DNA from: Stenotrophomonas rhizophila
GTDB taxonomy: Bacteria; Pseudomonadota; Gammaproteobacteria; Xanthomonadales; Xanthomonadaceae
Assembly: GCF_003751305.1 (NCBI RefSeq)
Contig: NZ_RJKV01000001.1
Location: 1,407,586-1,471,585 of the forward strand
Direction of reading: 5' to 3'
Length of the DNA stretch: 64,000 nt
Position 1 is the stretch's first letter; each line of letters begins with the position of its first letter. Below the pieces are notes generated by a model. It did no database searches, was not told where the DNA came from, and saw only the letters and a program-made list of their open reading frames with translations. Made by a program: the position numbers and the translations under genes. Of the stretch, positions 45,366 through 54,599 are shown piece by piece.

Positions 45366-46298
45366 CTATCGGGCAGGCGATTGCTCCGCCGTTCCAGCGT
45401 CCAGCGCCTTGCGCTGCGCCTCGTTCCAGGCCTCTCCTTCGGCGCGCGCGCGGGCATCCAGCTCCCGGTTCTGGCGATCAATCGCCTGGTACTGCGCCCA
45501 GACCTCCGGCGTGATGGTTTCCAGCCGATTGTCTGCACGCAGCTGGATCGAGGGCGTGTGCCCCATGGAGACCCTGAAGTTATCAAACAGCCATTGCCTG
45601 CGCGCCTCCGGCGAGGCGTACAGCAGGTCAGGCTCCGCGTACTGCTGCATGGGCAGCGCCTGTTCTGCGAGGGACGTGTCCGAGGAAATCCGGGCAAGCC
45701 TGACAACAAGCCGCTCATGCTCCCGGTCTTTCTGATACAGGGCAGCGACGTCTCCCTCGATCCACAGCACGTACCAGTAGCCTGCAATCGGATGGCGCTG
45801 GAAGGGGTGCTCCCGGATCAGGATCAGGTCGCCGGGTTCTTCGTAAAGCGCTTTCCATCCAGCGGGTGCCGGGCGGATGGAGCAGTCGACCGTTCCGCTC
45901 ATGAGTTCCTCCACCCTCGGCGTTCCGCCGCTGGTGGACAGGCGTGTCGTCCAGCAGCGCAGGCTGTCCCGGTTGTGTGACGCGAGCAGCACCGCGTGGT
46001 CGTCGAGGACGACCGCATCGGTATGGACGAAGCGATCGTCAGCGGCGCCAGGATCTTTAAGGAGTGCTGCGAAAGCCCTGTCGGAGAGCTTTCCGCCATC
46101 GACATACAGCTCGAACGTCGTGTAGTGCTGGTACTTGCTGACGTTGATATCCAGCCTGCTTTCGGTGACCGCCACGACTTTCAGCGTGTCCGACGAGAGC
46201 ACCGTTTCACGCTTGGTTCGCGTGCAGCCACTGGCAAGCAAGGCCGCTGACAGCAGCAGCACGGTAGAACGCATTGCGGTGCTTGTTTTTACGTTCAT
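45366..46298 (-). CDS. Predicted lipoprotein of unknown function
   Basis: A 310-residue protein from ATG 46298, with an alternative start at 46274. The N-terminus has a lipoprotein signal, LLLSAALLASGC, giving a lipidated Cys. The mature part is hydrophilic, with segments such as WYVLWIEGDVAALYQKD and a helical, charged C-terminus. I do not recognise the family. It lies downstream of the L,D-transpeptidase gene in the same direction. A 10-bp-arm inverted repeat separates the two. Confidence 0.75.
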   Translation of the reverse strand: MNVKTSTAMRSTVLLLSAALLASGCTRTKRETVLSSDTLKVVAVTESRLDINVSKYQHYTTFELYVDGGKLSDRAFAALLKDPGAADDRFVHTDAVVLDDHAVLLASHNRDSLRCWTTRLSTSGGTPRVEELMSGTVDCSIRPAPAGWKALYEEPGDLILIREHPFQRHPIAGYWYVLWIEGDVAALYQKDREHERLVVRLARISSDTSLAEQALPMQQYAEPDLLYASPEARRQWLFDNFRVSMGHTPSIQLRADNRLETITPEVWAQYQAIDRQNRELDARARAEGEAWNEAQRKALDAGTAEQSPAR

Positions 46299-46316
46299 CG
46301 TGATGCGGCCTGCCGT

Positions 46317-46350
46317 GCTTGTACGGGTGGAGGGTGGTATCCGTACAAGC
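46317..46350. repeat. Inverted repeat between L,D-transpeptidase and lipoprotein genes
   Basis: GCTTGTACGG at 46317-46326 and CCGTACAAGC at 46341-46350 are perfect 10-bp complements with a 14-base centre. The repeat starts 19 bases upstream of the lipoprotein start. It could be a terminator stem for the transpeptidase gene (no T-run seen) or an operator for the lipoprotein gene. Confidence 0.5.
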
Positions 46351-46373
46351 ATAGCGGTTGAGAAGGAGTGCCG

Positions 46374-47387
46374 TTACAGCTCCGGCGGATCCGCGTTGAG
46401 GACCTGCAGGGACGCGCCGGTGGTGTCGGCAAGCACGTGTTTGTCAGTGACCAGCAGCACCACGCCCGGGCGCAGCAGTGGCTGCAGTTGGGAACGGAAA
46501 CCCGGTTGCAGCAGGATCTTATCCTCCTCTGCCCGGGCAACCACCGTTCCGCTCGCCGCTTCCTGTCCGGGGATACCGATCTCCACCCATGACGGAGCCG
46601 TTGCCGGTGCAACGCCATCGGCGACCATGAAAGCCCGCGTTCCCGCTGGCGCCGCCCCGTCGCGGAAGCCCACCCTCGCCCGCCCGATCTCCTTGCCATC
46701 ACGATACGCAAACAGCCTGGCGTCCGAGGTGCTCAGCAGCAGCGACAACACGCCGGTCGGCGCACGTTCCGGCTGCCAGCGGAACTGCTCCTGCACGCCC
46801 AAGGGGGCGGCCAGCACTTCCTTGCCGGTACCGGGATCGATCGGACTGGCCACACGTGGATGGACCAGCTCTGATGGCGACACGCCATCTTTGGCGATCA
46901 CCACCACCATCCCCATGTTGGTCGCACCGAACAGAAGGCGCGCGAATTCGGTGGGCAGGTGCACGCAGCCATGCGATTCGGGGTAGCCGGGCAACCCGCC
47001 GGCGTGCAGGGCCACGCCATCCCAGGTGAGCCGCTCCTGGTAAGGCATGGGCGCGTCGTTGTACTTGCTCGACCGGTGGTCCTTGTCCTTCTGCAGGATG
47101 GTGAACACCCCGGTGGGCGTCTCATGGCCGGGTTTGCCGGTGCTCACCGTCGAGACCGCGACCAGCAGCCCGTTGCGGTACACGTAGGCCCGCTGCTCGG
47201 TGAGACTCACGACCACGGCCATCGGTCCCATCGCCTTCGCGTCGCCGCCCCAGACCCACTCGCCAGGGTGCAATGCCGCCGGCACGGTATCGGCCGGACG
47301 GGACGTCTTCGCGCCCCACGAAGGCACCGCCAGCGCGGTGGGCACCACGGCGAGCAGGGCAAGCAAGGCCAATGCAATTCGGGTCAT
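46374..47387 (-). CDS. L,D-transpeptidase (YkuD domain)
   Basis: A 337-residue secreted protein from ATG 47387 with AAGGA 6 bases upstream. The signal peptide is LALLALLAVVPTALA. The YkuD catalytic motif is intact: H128 in VALHAGG, S138-H139-G140 and nucleophile C141 in ESHGCVHL. Such enzymes form 3-3 peptidoglycan cross-links or attach lipoproteins to the wall in the periplasm. The C-terminal half beyond residue 190 is a domain I do not recognise. It is divergent from the siderophore-type receptor gene. Confidence 0.88.
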   Translation of the reverse strand: MTRIALALLALLAVVPTALAVPSWGAKTSRPADTVPAALHPGEWVWGGDAKAMGPMAVVVSLTEQRAYVYRNGLLVAVSTVSTGKPGHETPTGVFTILQKDKDHRSSKYNDAPMPYQERLTWDGVALHAGGLPGYPESHGCVHLPTEFARLLFGATNMGMVVVIAKDGVSPSELVHPRVASPIDPGTGKEVLAAPLGVQEQFRWQPERAPTGVLSLLLSTSDARLFAYRDGKEIGRARVGFRDGAAPAGTRAFMVADGVAPATAPSWVEIGIPGQEAASGTVVARAEEDKILLQPGFRSQLQPLLRPGVVLLVTDKHVLADTTGASLQVLNADPPEL

Positions 47388-47525
47388 CACAGTCCTTTGG
47401 ATCGACGGGTCACGCTTTACTGTTACCGGTGTCTGATGCCCCGGCAACCCCGCGCCGCACGCGCGCTCACCGATATCACCCCATCCGGGCAGGCTGCAGC
47501 AGCGCATGTATCAAAGTGCGTCAAA

Positions 47526-47540
47526 TGGTAATATGTCTCA
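47526..47540. promoter_or_regulatory. Possible Fur box overlapping an extended -10 promoter
   Basis: TGGTAATATGTCTCA matches the 7-1-7 Fur core TGATAATnATTATCA at 10 of 14 defined positions. The overlapping TGGTAATAT fits an extended -10 (TGnTAATAT) for plus-strand transcription. If correct, mRNA would start near 47541 and the receptor would begin at ATG 47569 rather than at the upstream ATGs. This is an eye-matched site. Confidence 0.35.
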
Positions 47541-47568
47541 TTCCCACCTTCGATTCCCCCCTCCCCCG

Positions 47569-49707
47569 ATGCCCCTCTTTGCCCGCAACGTTCTTTCCCT
47601 CGCCATCGCGCTCTCCGGCAGTACGGCCCTTCACGCAGCCGAGGTCGACACCCCGCCGGAGGTGAAGGAACTGGACAAGGTCCAGGTGCTGGGGCGGGCG
47701 CAGACCCTGTATCGCGTGAATGACGCGGCGGTGGGCACCCGAACGGATACCCCGCTGGAGCTGGTGCCACAGTCCATCCAGGTGTTGCCCCGCGAGCTGA
47801 TCGACGATCAGGCCGCGCGCCAGGTCACCGATCTGTATCGCAGCATCAGTGGCATCAGCTTCTTCAGCTATGCCGGTGTCACCCTGCGCGGCTTCCGCCA
47901 GGAGAATGTGCTGTATGACGGGCTGCGTGGTGATCCCTACGCGGGCTTCTCGGTGCCGCAGCTGTTCAACATCGAGCGCGTCGAAGTGCTGAAGGGTCCG
48001 GCCGGCGCGCTGTACGGTGGCGGTGATGCGGGCGGCGTCATCAACTATGTGACCCGCAAGCCGTCGGCCAAGGCCGAGCGCCGGGTGGAGGTGCAGGTCG
48101 GCAACAACGATTTCCGCGCCGCCTCCGTCGAAGCCACCGGTGCACTGAACACCACCGGCAGCGTGCGCTACCGCGCTGGCCTCTACAGCGACACCGAAGA
48201 CGGCGTGCGCTGGAATACCGACAGCGAAAGCGTGATCGGTGATGCGTCGATTGCGTTCGACGTGGGCGATACCGGCGAGCTGGTGCTGCAGTACACCGAC
48301 ATCACGCAGAAGCTGGGCGGCAATCGCCTGCGCGGCGTGCCGGTGAACGATGCAGGCACCTTCCTGACCGATCGCCGCTGGAACCACAACGAGGCCACCG
48401 ACTTCCTGGACATGGATGCCAAGGTGGTGCTGGCCCAGTACCGTTTCTCGCCCACCTCCAGCCTGGATCTGGACGTCGCGGCGCGCTGGTTCGAGAACAA
48501 CGAACACCAGATGTACCACGAGCCGATGGGCCTGATCGACCGCGATCGTGATGGCACCGCCAAGTGGATGACGCGCCAGCTGCGCAACCAGATCCGCGCC
48601 AACGACGCCTTCGCCGCCAACGGCAACGCCGTCTGGCGGCTCAGCACCGGAGGCGTGGACCACAAGGTGCTGTTCGGCGCCGACGTGTTCCAGATGGACG
48701 CGGACTTCAACGCCCAGACCGCGAACAGCGCGGACCTCGCTCGCGGTGCCGGCCCTGTCCCGGGCATCGACCTGTTCAACCCGGTGTATGGCGTGACCTC
48801 CTATCACGACTACAACCTGGCCGCCCTGCCCTGGCGTGCGACCAGCACCCGCAGCAAGCGGTATGGCGGCTACCTGCAGGACGAGATCACCCTGACCCCG
48901 CGCTGGCACATCCTGGCCGGGCTGCGCTGGGATGGCTTCAAGGATGACGATCGCATCGCCGGCAGCAGCGTGGATGGCGATGACATCAGCTGGCGCCTGG
49001 GCAGCACCTTCGTGGTCCGCGACGGGGTAAACCTGTATGCCAACGTGGCCAGCGGCTTCGTTCCGCAATCGGCGGCCAACCAGAATGCCGCCGCCGGTGG
49101 GCCGTTCGATCCCGAGCGCAGCCGGCAGTGGGAAGTGGGCATGAAGAGCCTGCTGGCCGAGCGCATCACCCTGAACCTGGCCGCGTACCGTATCGAGCGC
49201 AGCAACATCGTGCAGGCCACCGGCGCGGTGATCGATGGCGTGAACCAGCTGTCGACGCTGGGGCTGGTGCGCAGCGAGGGCATGGAACTGGACTTGCTGG
49301 CCGACGTGACCGACCGCTGGGTGGTCAATCTCACCTACGCCTACAACGATGCCGTCGTGAAGGACGCCGGCACCGGTGGCATCACCAATGCGTCGGGCGA
49401 TCGCTTTGCCAACGCACCACGCAACAAGCTGGGTCTGTGGACCCGCTATGACTTCCCGGCGATCCAGTCGGCCGTGGGCTTCGGTGCCGACCATGTGGAC
49501 GAGCGCATCAGCCTGGATGGGCAGACGGTGAAGCCATACACCACGTTCGATGTCAGCTGGAAAACGCAGTGGCAGCAGTGGCAGTTCCAGGCCAACATCA
49601 AGAACGTGTTCGACAAGGTCTACGCGGCCAGCGGCTTCACCGGGCGCACGGGCCACTTCCCGGGCGAACCGCGTCGTGTGTATGTCCAAGCGGCCTATAC
49701 CTTCTGA
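47569..49707 (+). CDS. TonB-dependent siderophore-type receptor
   Basis: A 712-residue outer-membrane receptor. I chose ATG 47569 (MPLFARNVLSLAIALS) because it opens directly with a signal peptide ending ALHA and lies after the likely promoter; ATGs at 47506 and 47533 are alternatives. The plug has LDKVQVLGRAQ, RTDTPLELVPQSIQVLPRE, VTLRGFRQENVLYDGLRGD and RVEVLKGPAGALYGGGDAGG, as in ferric-siderophore receptors (FhuE/FpvA-like). The barrel ends RRVYVQAAYTF. It is coupled to a PepSY protein gene by a one-base TGATG overlap, a common iron-uptake pair. Confidence 0.9.
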   Translation: MPLFARNVLSLAIALSGSTALHAAEVDTPPEVKELDKVQVLGRAQTLYRVNDAAVGTRTDTPLELVPQSIQVLPRELIDDQAARQVTDLYRSISGISFFSYAGVTLRGFRQENVLYDGLRGDPYAGFSVPQLFNIERVEVLKGPAGALYGGGDAGGVINYVTRKPSAKAERRVEVQVGNNDFRAASVEATGALNTTGSVRYRAGLYSDTEDGVRWNTDSESVIGDASIAFDVGDTGELVLQYTDITQKLGGNRLRGVPVNDAGTFLTDRRWNHNEATDFLDMDAKVVLAQYRFSPTSSLDLDVAARWFENNEHQMYHEPMGLIDRDRDGTAKWMTRQLRNQIRANDAFAANGNAVWRLSTGGVDHKVLFGADVFQMDADFNAQTANSADLARGAGPVPGIDLFNPVYGVTSYHDYNLAALPWRATSTRSKRYGGYLQDEITLTPRWHILAGLRWDGFKDDDRIAGSSVDGDDISWRLGSTFVVRDGVNLYANVASGFVPQSAANQNAAAGGPFDPERSRQWEVGMKSLLAERITLNLAAYRIERSNIVQATGAVIDGVNQLSTLGLVRSEGMELDLLADVTDRWVVNLTYAYNDAVVKDAGTGGITNASGDRFANAPRNKLGLWTRYDFPAIQSAVGFGADHVDERISLDGQTVKPYTTFDVSWKTQWQQWQFQANIKNVFDKVYAASGFTGRTGHFPGEPRRVYVQAAYTF

Positions 49708-50846
49708 TGAACGCCACGCGCCAGCCTTCGCCAGCGCCCCTGCCCGCCCCGCCCGCAACCGGTGGCGGGCGTCGGCGCTGGTTCGAGCTGCACAGCTGGA
49801 TCGGGCTGAAACTGTGTCTGTTCATGGGCTTCGTCTGCCTGACCGGCACGCTCGCGGTGTTCTCGCAGGAGATCGACTGGCTGCTGCACAAGCCGATGCG
49901 GGTGGCCGACGGTGGTGACACCGCCAGTTGGGGACGCATCATTTCGGCTGCGCAGCGCGCTCGGCCGGCCTGGGAGCTGGAGGGGATCAGCGCCGGGCAC
50001 ACCCGCTTGTTCGCGGCCCGCGCGCAGATGCGCCTGCCCGATGGCCGCAGGCGCTTTGTGTGGATCAACCCCTACACCGCGCAGGTCACCGGCGACACCG
50101 GCTGGTTCAATGTGCAGCGCCTGCTGCGCAACACCCATCGCCATCTGATGCTGCCGGTCATCTATGGGGTGCCGTTGGTGACGGCACTCTCGGTGCCGTT
50201 GCTGCTGTCCTGGCTGGGCAGCCTGTACATCTACAAGAAATGGTGGCGCGGCTTCTTCAAGCGTCCCGATACCGCGCGCCCGCGCCGCCTCTGGGGTGAT
50301 CTGCATCGCTTGGCCGGCGTGTGGTCGATGTGGTTCCTGATGCTGATCAGCATCACCGGGGCGTGGTATCTGGTCGAATCCCTGGGTGGCGATGCGCCGG
50401 CGGCCCCGGTCACGCGCCTGGCCGATGGCGATGCGCCACCGCGCCCCGTCGACCCTGCGGCGGTGGATGCCGCCGTGCGTCACGTATCGGAGCAATGGCC
50501 GGCGTTCACGCCCACCGGCGCCCTCGTGAGTCGCGATGGTCGCGGGCTGGTCCTGATGGGTGAGGCCACTGCCTGGCTGGTGCGCGAACGGGCCAACAAC
50601 ATCGCGCTGGATCTGCAGGACGGCACTGTGCTGGGCCGCCATGACGGCGGCGATCTGGGCGTGCACCAACGCATCGCGGAAATGGCCGACCCGCTCCATT
50701 TCGGCAGTTTCGGCGGCTGGCCGATTCGCCTGCTGTGGTTCGTGGCCGGCGCCCTGCTCACCTCGCTGTGTTTCACCGGCGTGTACATCTACGGCCTGCG
50801 CACCGCCGATGCCTTGCGTGCGCGTGCGCGAAAGGCGGCGGTATGA
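49707..50846 (+). CDS. PepSY-associated transmembrane protein, probable ferri-siderophore reductase type
   Basis: A 379-residue inner-membrane protein with about four transmembrane helices: near 30-52 after HSWIGLKLC, around 145-180, around 205-225 and near 345-370. His residues at helix ends (ELHSWIG, NTHRHLM, DLHRLAGVWS, LGVHQRIAE) could hold haem, as in PepSY-TM (PiuB-like) proteins. These are thought to reduce ferric siderophores. Periplasmic PepSY-like segments lie between helices. Translation is coupled to the receptor (TGATG) and to the next 41-aa gene (ATGA). Confidence 0.85.
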   Translation: MNATRQPSPAPLPAPPATGGGRRRWFELHSWIGLKLCLFMGFVCLTGTLAVFSQEIDWLLHKPMRVADGGDTASWGRIISAAQRARPAWELEGISAGHTRLFAARAQMRLPDGRRRFVWINPYTAQVTGDTGWFNVQRLLRNTHRHLMLPVIYGVPLVTALSVPLLLSWLGSLYIYKKWWRGFFKRPDTARPRRLWGDLHRLAGVWSMWFLMLISITGAWYLVESLGGDAPAAPVTRLADGDAPPRPVDPAAVDAAVRHVSEQWPAFTPTGALVSRDGRGLVLMGEATAWLVRERANNIALDLQDGTVLGRHDGGDLGVHQRIAEMADPLHFGSFGGWPIRLLWFVAGALLTSLCFTGVYIYGLRTADALRARARKAAV

Positions 50847-50968
50847 GCCCGCAGAAGACACCCGGTCCCTGGCGTGCCGCGTGGCGTGGCATGGGCCGTT
50901 GGCGATGGCTCTGGCTGGTGTTGCTGCTACTGTGGCTGGGCTTCCTGCCGGCGGAGTTCTCCAAGTAA
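50843..50968 (+). CDS. 41-aa single-helix membrane protein
   Basis: A small protein with a basic, Pro-rich start and one Trp/Leu-rich hydrophobic helix (about 19-36), ending PAEFSK. Its ATG overlaps the PepSY stop as ATGA, and a terminator follows 9 bases after its own stop. This placement makes it a credible translated gene. It may assist assembly or activity of the PepSY protein. No family is recognised. Confidence 0.65.
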   Translation: MSPQKTPGPWRAAWRGMGRWRWLWLVLLLLWLGFLPAEFSK

Positions 50969-50976
50969 CCCGCCCT

Positions 50977-51006
50977 GCGCGGCACCCGAAGGTGCCGCGC
51001 GTTTTA
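50977..51006 (+). terminator. Rho-independent terminator after the receptor-PepSY operon
   Basis: GCGCGGCACC and GGTGCCGCGC form a perfect 10-bp stem with a CGAA tetraloop, followed by GTTTTAT. It ends the plus-strand operon 9 bases after the 41-aa gene. The convergent TonB receptor gene stops at 51018, so the hairpin also separates convergent transcripts. Confidence 0.9.
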
Positions 51007-51017
51007 TCAGGCGCCGA

Positions 51018-53270
51018 TCAGAAGCTGTAGTCCAGCGACACGCCCACCGTACGCGGCTGCATCATCACCGCGTTCCAGCGGCGGTAGTTCTGCGCCGTGC
51101 CAGCGGGAATGGTCCTGCCGGCGGCGACGTAGATGTCCTTGTTGGTGAGGTTGGTGATGAAGAACCGCACGGTCGTGTTCTGGCTGCTCACTTCGGCGGT
51201 CAGATCGACTGTGGTGTAGCTGGGCAGCTCGAAGGACTGTGCAGACGCCACCGAGGCCTCGCGCTCGCCGTAATAACGCAGCGCGCCGCCGACACTCCAG
51301 CCCCAGTCGCCACTGGTGGGGAACTGGTAGTCGGCCTGCAGGCTGCCTGCCCACTCCGGTACCTGCGGCAGCTGCGCGCCGGATTCGGCCTGATTGGCGC
51401 CGCCCGGACGCGCCGGCGGAATCGGCGAAGTCAGCTGGGCATCGGTATAGGCCAGGCTGGCACTCAGGCGCAGGCCGTCGACGGGCATCAGCGCGCCGGT
51501 GAATTCCACGCCTTGGCTGCGTGCGCTGCCGCCGTTGACGCCATAGGAAATGCCCTGCGGGGTGAGCAGGTTCAGGCGGATGTCATCCCAGTCGATCCGG
51601 AACGCAGCCACTTCGATCAGCGCACGACGATCCCAGAAGTGACTTTTCACGCCGGCTTCGTAGTTGATCAACGTATCGGACTTGACCTGCGAAGGCACAT
51701 CCGGCGCGGCCGGCAGGATGGGGTTCGGGCTGCCGGCACGGTAGCCGGTGGCCACGCGCAGGTAGGCCATGGTGTCCTCGCCCAGGAACAGCCGCGGGCT
51801 GGCGCTCCAGGTGGTCACGCTTTCCGACGACTCGGTGACGCGCTGCACGCCGTCGCCACCCAGCGGGCCGCCCAGCGTCTGGCGGAAGACCTGATCGTTG
51901 CGCGCATGGCGCACGCCCAAGGCCAGATCGAAGCGATCGGTGAACTTCCAGGTGGTGTTGCCGAACAGCGCCTTCTCTTTATAGCTGGTCAGCACGGAGG
52001 CCTTGAACAGATTGAGCACCGGGGCGAACGCCGGGCTCAGTGCGCTGCCATCTTCGATATAGGCCGCGTCCTCATCGGTGTAGAACGCGCCGACCTGCCA
52101 CTGCAGGCGGCTGTCGCCCTTGGAGGTCAGGCGCAGTTCCTGGGTCCACTTCTTGAGTTCGATGTCGGTGTCGAGCGCGGCGTACGCCATCACCGGGCCC
52201 ACGCCGGGGCGCTGGCCCAGCAGCGGAATGTACTCGACGGACTGGTCCTGCAGGCGCCACGAGTTGGATTTCATCCAGCTGCTGGCAGAGGTGAAATCCG
52301 CCCAGCCCAGATCCCAGTCCACCGTCAGCCCGTAGACGTCGTACTTGATCGTGCTCGGCTGCAGGAACAGATACTCGTTGGCGTAACCCGGCAGCTTCGG
52401 CTTGAAGGTGACCGGATCCAGTGCCACGGTTGCGAAATTGTCGCCCTTGTTCTCCTGGCGCATCGCGGTCAGCAGGACGTCCACGGTGTCCGAGGCTTTC
52501 CACAGCAGCGAGACGCGACCGGCATTCTGGTGCACATCGTTGGTGTCGCGACGATGCAGGACGGTGTTGTCGATCCAGCCGGGGCTGGTCTGCTCGGCGT
52601 AGCTGGCGCGCAGGGCCAGGGTGCCCTTCACCAGCGGCACATTGACCGCCGCGCGCTCGGAGTGCCCGACCCGACCGCCGTCGTCCACCACGCGCATGGT
52701 GGCGCCTGCACGGCCAGCGAAGTACTCCAGGTCCGGCCGCTTGGTCACGTATTTGACCACGCCGCCCAGCGCACTCGCGCCGTACAGCGTGCCCTGCGGG
52801 CCGCGCAGCACTTCCACGTTCTGTACGTCGTAGGGCAGCAGATCGAACATGCCCGAGGTGGCGCCGGACAGCGAGCCATTGGCGGTCAGCGGCACGTCGT
52901 CCACATAGATCGACGTGGCGGCGGTGTTGCCCATCGGGGTAATGCCGCGGATGGAGATCGTCGAGCGGCCCGGCGCGCCCAGGCTGGTGACCTGCAGGCC
53001 CGGCACCAGTCCGGCGAGGTCGTTCATGTTGTTGACCTGCAGGCGGTCCAGCTGTTCTTCGCTGATGACGCTGATCGACATCGGGATATCGGTCACCACT
53101 TCCACGCGTTTCTGCGCGGTGGCGGTGACCGTGCCCAGGGTATGCACGTCGTCACGATTGGTTTTTTCAGCGGCCACCTGCGCCATGACCGGGGCGCTGC
53201 AGCCCAGGGCGAGGATGCCTGCAGCGCAGGCCAGCGACAACGCGTTGATTCGGGGCGAACAGTGACTCAT
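51018..53270 (-). CDS. TonB-dependent receptor of the peptide/D-amino-acid locus
   Basis: A 750-residue receptor from ATG 53270 (MSHCSPRINALSLA), with GAGG 9 bases upstream. The signal peptide ends at PVMAQ, and the TonB box is near LGTVTATAQKR. The plug has TDIPMSISVISEEQL, STISIRGITPMGN and NVEVLRGPQGTLYGASALGG, and the barrel ends TVGVSLDYSF. It is preceded by promoter element 53401-53441, which matches those of the epimerase and hydrolase operons, so its cargo is probably a peptide or D-amino-acid compound handled by those enzymes. The ligand is inferred from context only. Confidence 0.9.
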   Translation of the reverse strand: MSHCSPRINALSLACAAGILALGCSAPVMAQVAAEKTNRDDVHTLGTVTATAQKRVEVVTDIPMSISVISEEQLDRLQVNNMNDLAGLVPGLQVTSLGAPGRSTISIRGITPMGNTAATSIYVDDVPLTANGSLSGATSGMFDLLPYDVQNVEVLRGPQGTLYGASALGGVVKYVTKRPDLEYFAGRAGATMRVVDDGGRVGHSERAAVNVPLVKGTLALRASYAEQTSPGWIDNTVLHRRDTNDVHQNAGRVSLLWKASDTVDVLLTAMRQENKGDNFATVALDPVTFKPKLPGYANEYLFLQPSTIKYDVYGLTVDWDLGWADFTSASSWMKSNSWRLQDQSVEYIPLLGQRPGVGPVMAYAALDTDIELKKWTQELRLTSKGDSRLQWQVGAFYTDEDAAYIEDGSALSPAFAPVLNLFKASVLTSYKEKALFGNTTWKFTDRFDLALGVRHARNDQVFRQTLGGPLGGDGVQRVTESSESVTTWSASPRLFLGEDTMAYLRVATGYRAGSPNPILPAAPDVPSQVKSDTLINYEAGVKSHFWDRRALIEVAAFRIDWDDIRLNLLTPQGISYGVNGGSARSQGVEFTGALMPVDGLRLSASLAYTDAQLTSPIPPARPGGANQAESGAQLPQVPEWAGSLQADYQFPTSGDWGWSVGGALRYYGEREASVASAQSFELPSYTTVDLTAEVSSQNTTVRFFITNLTNKDIYVAAGRTIPAGTAQNYRRWNAVMMQPRTVGVSLDYSF

Positions 53271-53400
53271 GTGATGAGACCTCGGTAGCGAGCAGGAAGC
53301 CCACGGCAATGGGCACGAAGTGCGGCAGTCAGGGCGCCCCGGGGTTCAGGGGCATGCCGGCCTGGCAGTGACGCTCCTGGGAAATGATGGATGCTTATAA

Positions 53401-53441
53401 GCCCATGTAGGACACAATAGTCCTGTTCAGAGAACTGTCAA
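53401..53441 (-). promoter_or_regulatory. Shared promoter/operator element 1 (TonB receptor)
   Basis: On the minus strand a TTGACA -35 (53441-53436) is followed by GTTCTCTGAAC and then AGGAC-TATTGT-GTCCT (53424-53409). The inverted arms exactly flank a TATTGT -10, with a 16-bp spacer. ATGGGC follows two bases later. Element 3 at 58939 has the same parts at identical spacing. The element lies between the epimerase stop and the receptor start, with a leader of about 130 bases. Confidence 0.8.
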
Positions 53442-53498
53442 TCCCGCGTCGCAACATCGACATGAAACTGTGTGCCAGGACGGCTCCCACTCCCACGG

Positions 53499-54491
53499 TC
53501 AGCCGCCCCAGACGGCCTCGTCGCACCAGATCGTGCCGTCCCGATAGACCACGCCGGGCGTGCGGTCCTGCTTGAGGAAGGTCGGGCCATCCAGATCGAC
53601 CAGGTCGCACAGCTGCCCCACCACGAAGCCCGGCGCAGCGCCCAGGCTGCTGCACACCATGCAGCCGACCATCACGCCCAGCCCAGCTTCCCGCGCCGCG
53701 GCGGCGATCAGCAGCGCCTCGGTGAGACCGCCGCATTTGTCCAACTTGATGTTGAACACGTTGAAGCGACCCTTGAGTCCCTCGACGTCCGCCAGCGTCA
53801 GCGCGCTTTCGTCTGCGGCCAAGGGAATGGGCGATGCAAACCCGTCCAGATCGGACTCGCGCCCGCGCGCAAGCGGCTGCTCGATGAGGGATACGTCAGC
53901 GGCGAGCATGGCGGTCACCAGACGGTCGAGATCGGCGATCTGGTAGCCCTGATTGGCATCCACACCGAGCCACACGTCCGGACGCACTGCGCGGATGGCC
54001 TCGACGCGGGCAATGTCCAGATCCAGATCGCCGGTCAATTTTACCTTGATCGAGCGCGCCTGCCGATATCCCACGGCAGCGGCCGCCATGGCCGATGGCG
54101 CATCGGCGCCCACGGTGAAGGTCGTCGGCAGCGGTCGCGGCGCCGCGAGTCCGGCAAGCGCCCAGACGGGCCTGCCCGACTGCTTTGATTCCAGCTCCCA
54201 CAGGGCGGCGTCGACAGCATTGCGGGCACCCCCTGCCGGCAGGATCGAACGCAGTTCCTCGCGCGTGGGGTGTGCCTGGATCGCATCGCGCGCCGCTTCA
54301 ATCTGGGCGCGCATGCTGTCGAGGTCTTCGCCAAGGTAGTAAACGCCGGTGGCCTCGCCCCGACCGATATGCACGCCGTCATCCAGGGTGACGAGGATGG
54401 CCAGCCGGCTGTCGAACACGTGACTGGCAATGCGGAAGGGGGCGGCCAGACGAAGCGCATCCACCGCGATGCCGAGTTTCAGGGGGGCCAT
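53499..54491 (-). CDS. Dipeptide epimerase (L-Ala-D/L-Glu epimerase-like, enolase superfamily)
   Basis: A 330-residue cytoplasmic enolase-superfamily enzyme. Acid/base lysines K149 and K151 (KVKL) and K249 (NIKLDK) are present, as are metal ligands D178 (VDANQGY), E204 (LIEQPL) and D227 (ADES). The D299-x-D301 motif (DLDGP), which grips the alpha-amino group in dipeptide epimerases, is intact. It should epimerise the second residue of a dipeptide. Substrates such as L-Ala-D-Glu from peptidoglycan are likely but unproven. It is preceded by promoter element 2 and is a single-gene unit. Confidence 0.9.
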   Translation of the reverse strand: MAPLKLGIAVDALRLAAPFRIASHVFDSRLAILVTLDDGVHIGRGEATGVYYLGEDLDSMRAQIEAARDAIQAHPTREELRSILPAGGARNAVDAALWELESKQSGRPVWALAGLAAPRPLPTTFTVGADAPSAMAAAAVGYRQARSIKVKLTGDLDLDIARVEAIRAVRPDVWLGVDANQGYQIADLDRLVTAMLAADVSLIEQPLARGRESDLDGFASPIPLAADESALTLADVEGLKGRFNVFNIKLDKCGGLTEALLIAAAAREAGLGVMVGCMVCSSLGAAPGFVVGQLCDLVDLDGPTFLKQDRTPGVVYRDGTIWCDEAVWGG

Positions 54492-54599
54492 CAGGCGTTG
54501 ACCCCGGTCGCAGCGGGGTCACGACTCAATGGGGGCATTGCCAACAGCGTGATCGAGCACATCTGGTTTCCCTGCCTCAAGGTGAGCATTTCTCACATT

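Noticed and set aside
47521..49758. Minus-strand open frame of 745 codons opposite the siderophore-type receptor
   Set aside because: It is an antisense shadow: no signal peptide, no motif and no ribosome site, while the plus-strand receptor has clear plug motifs.
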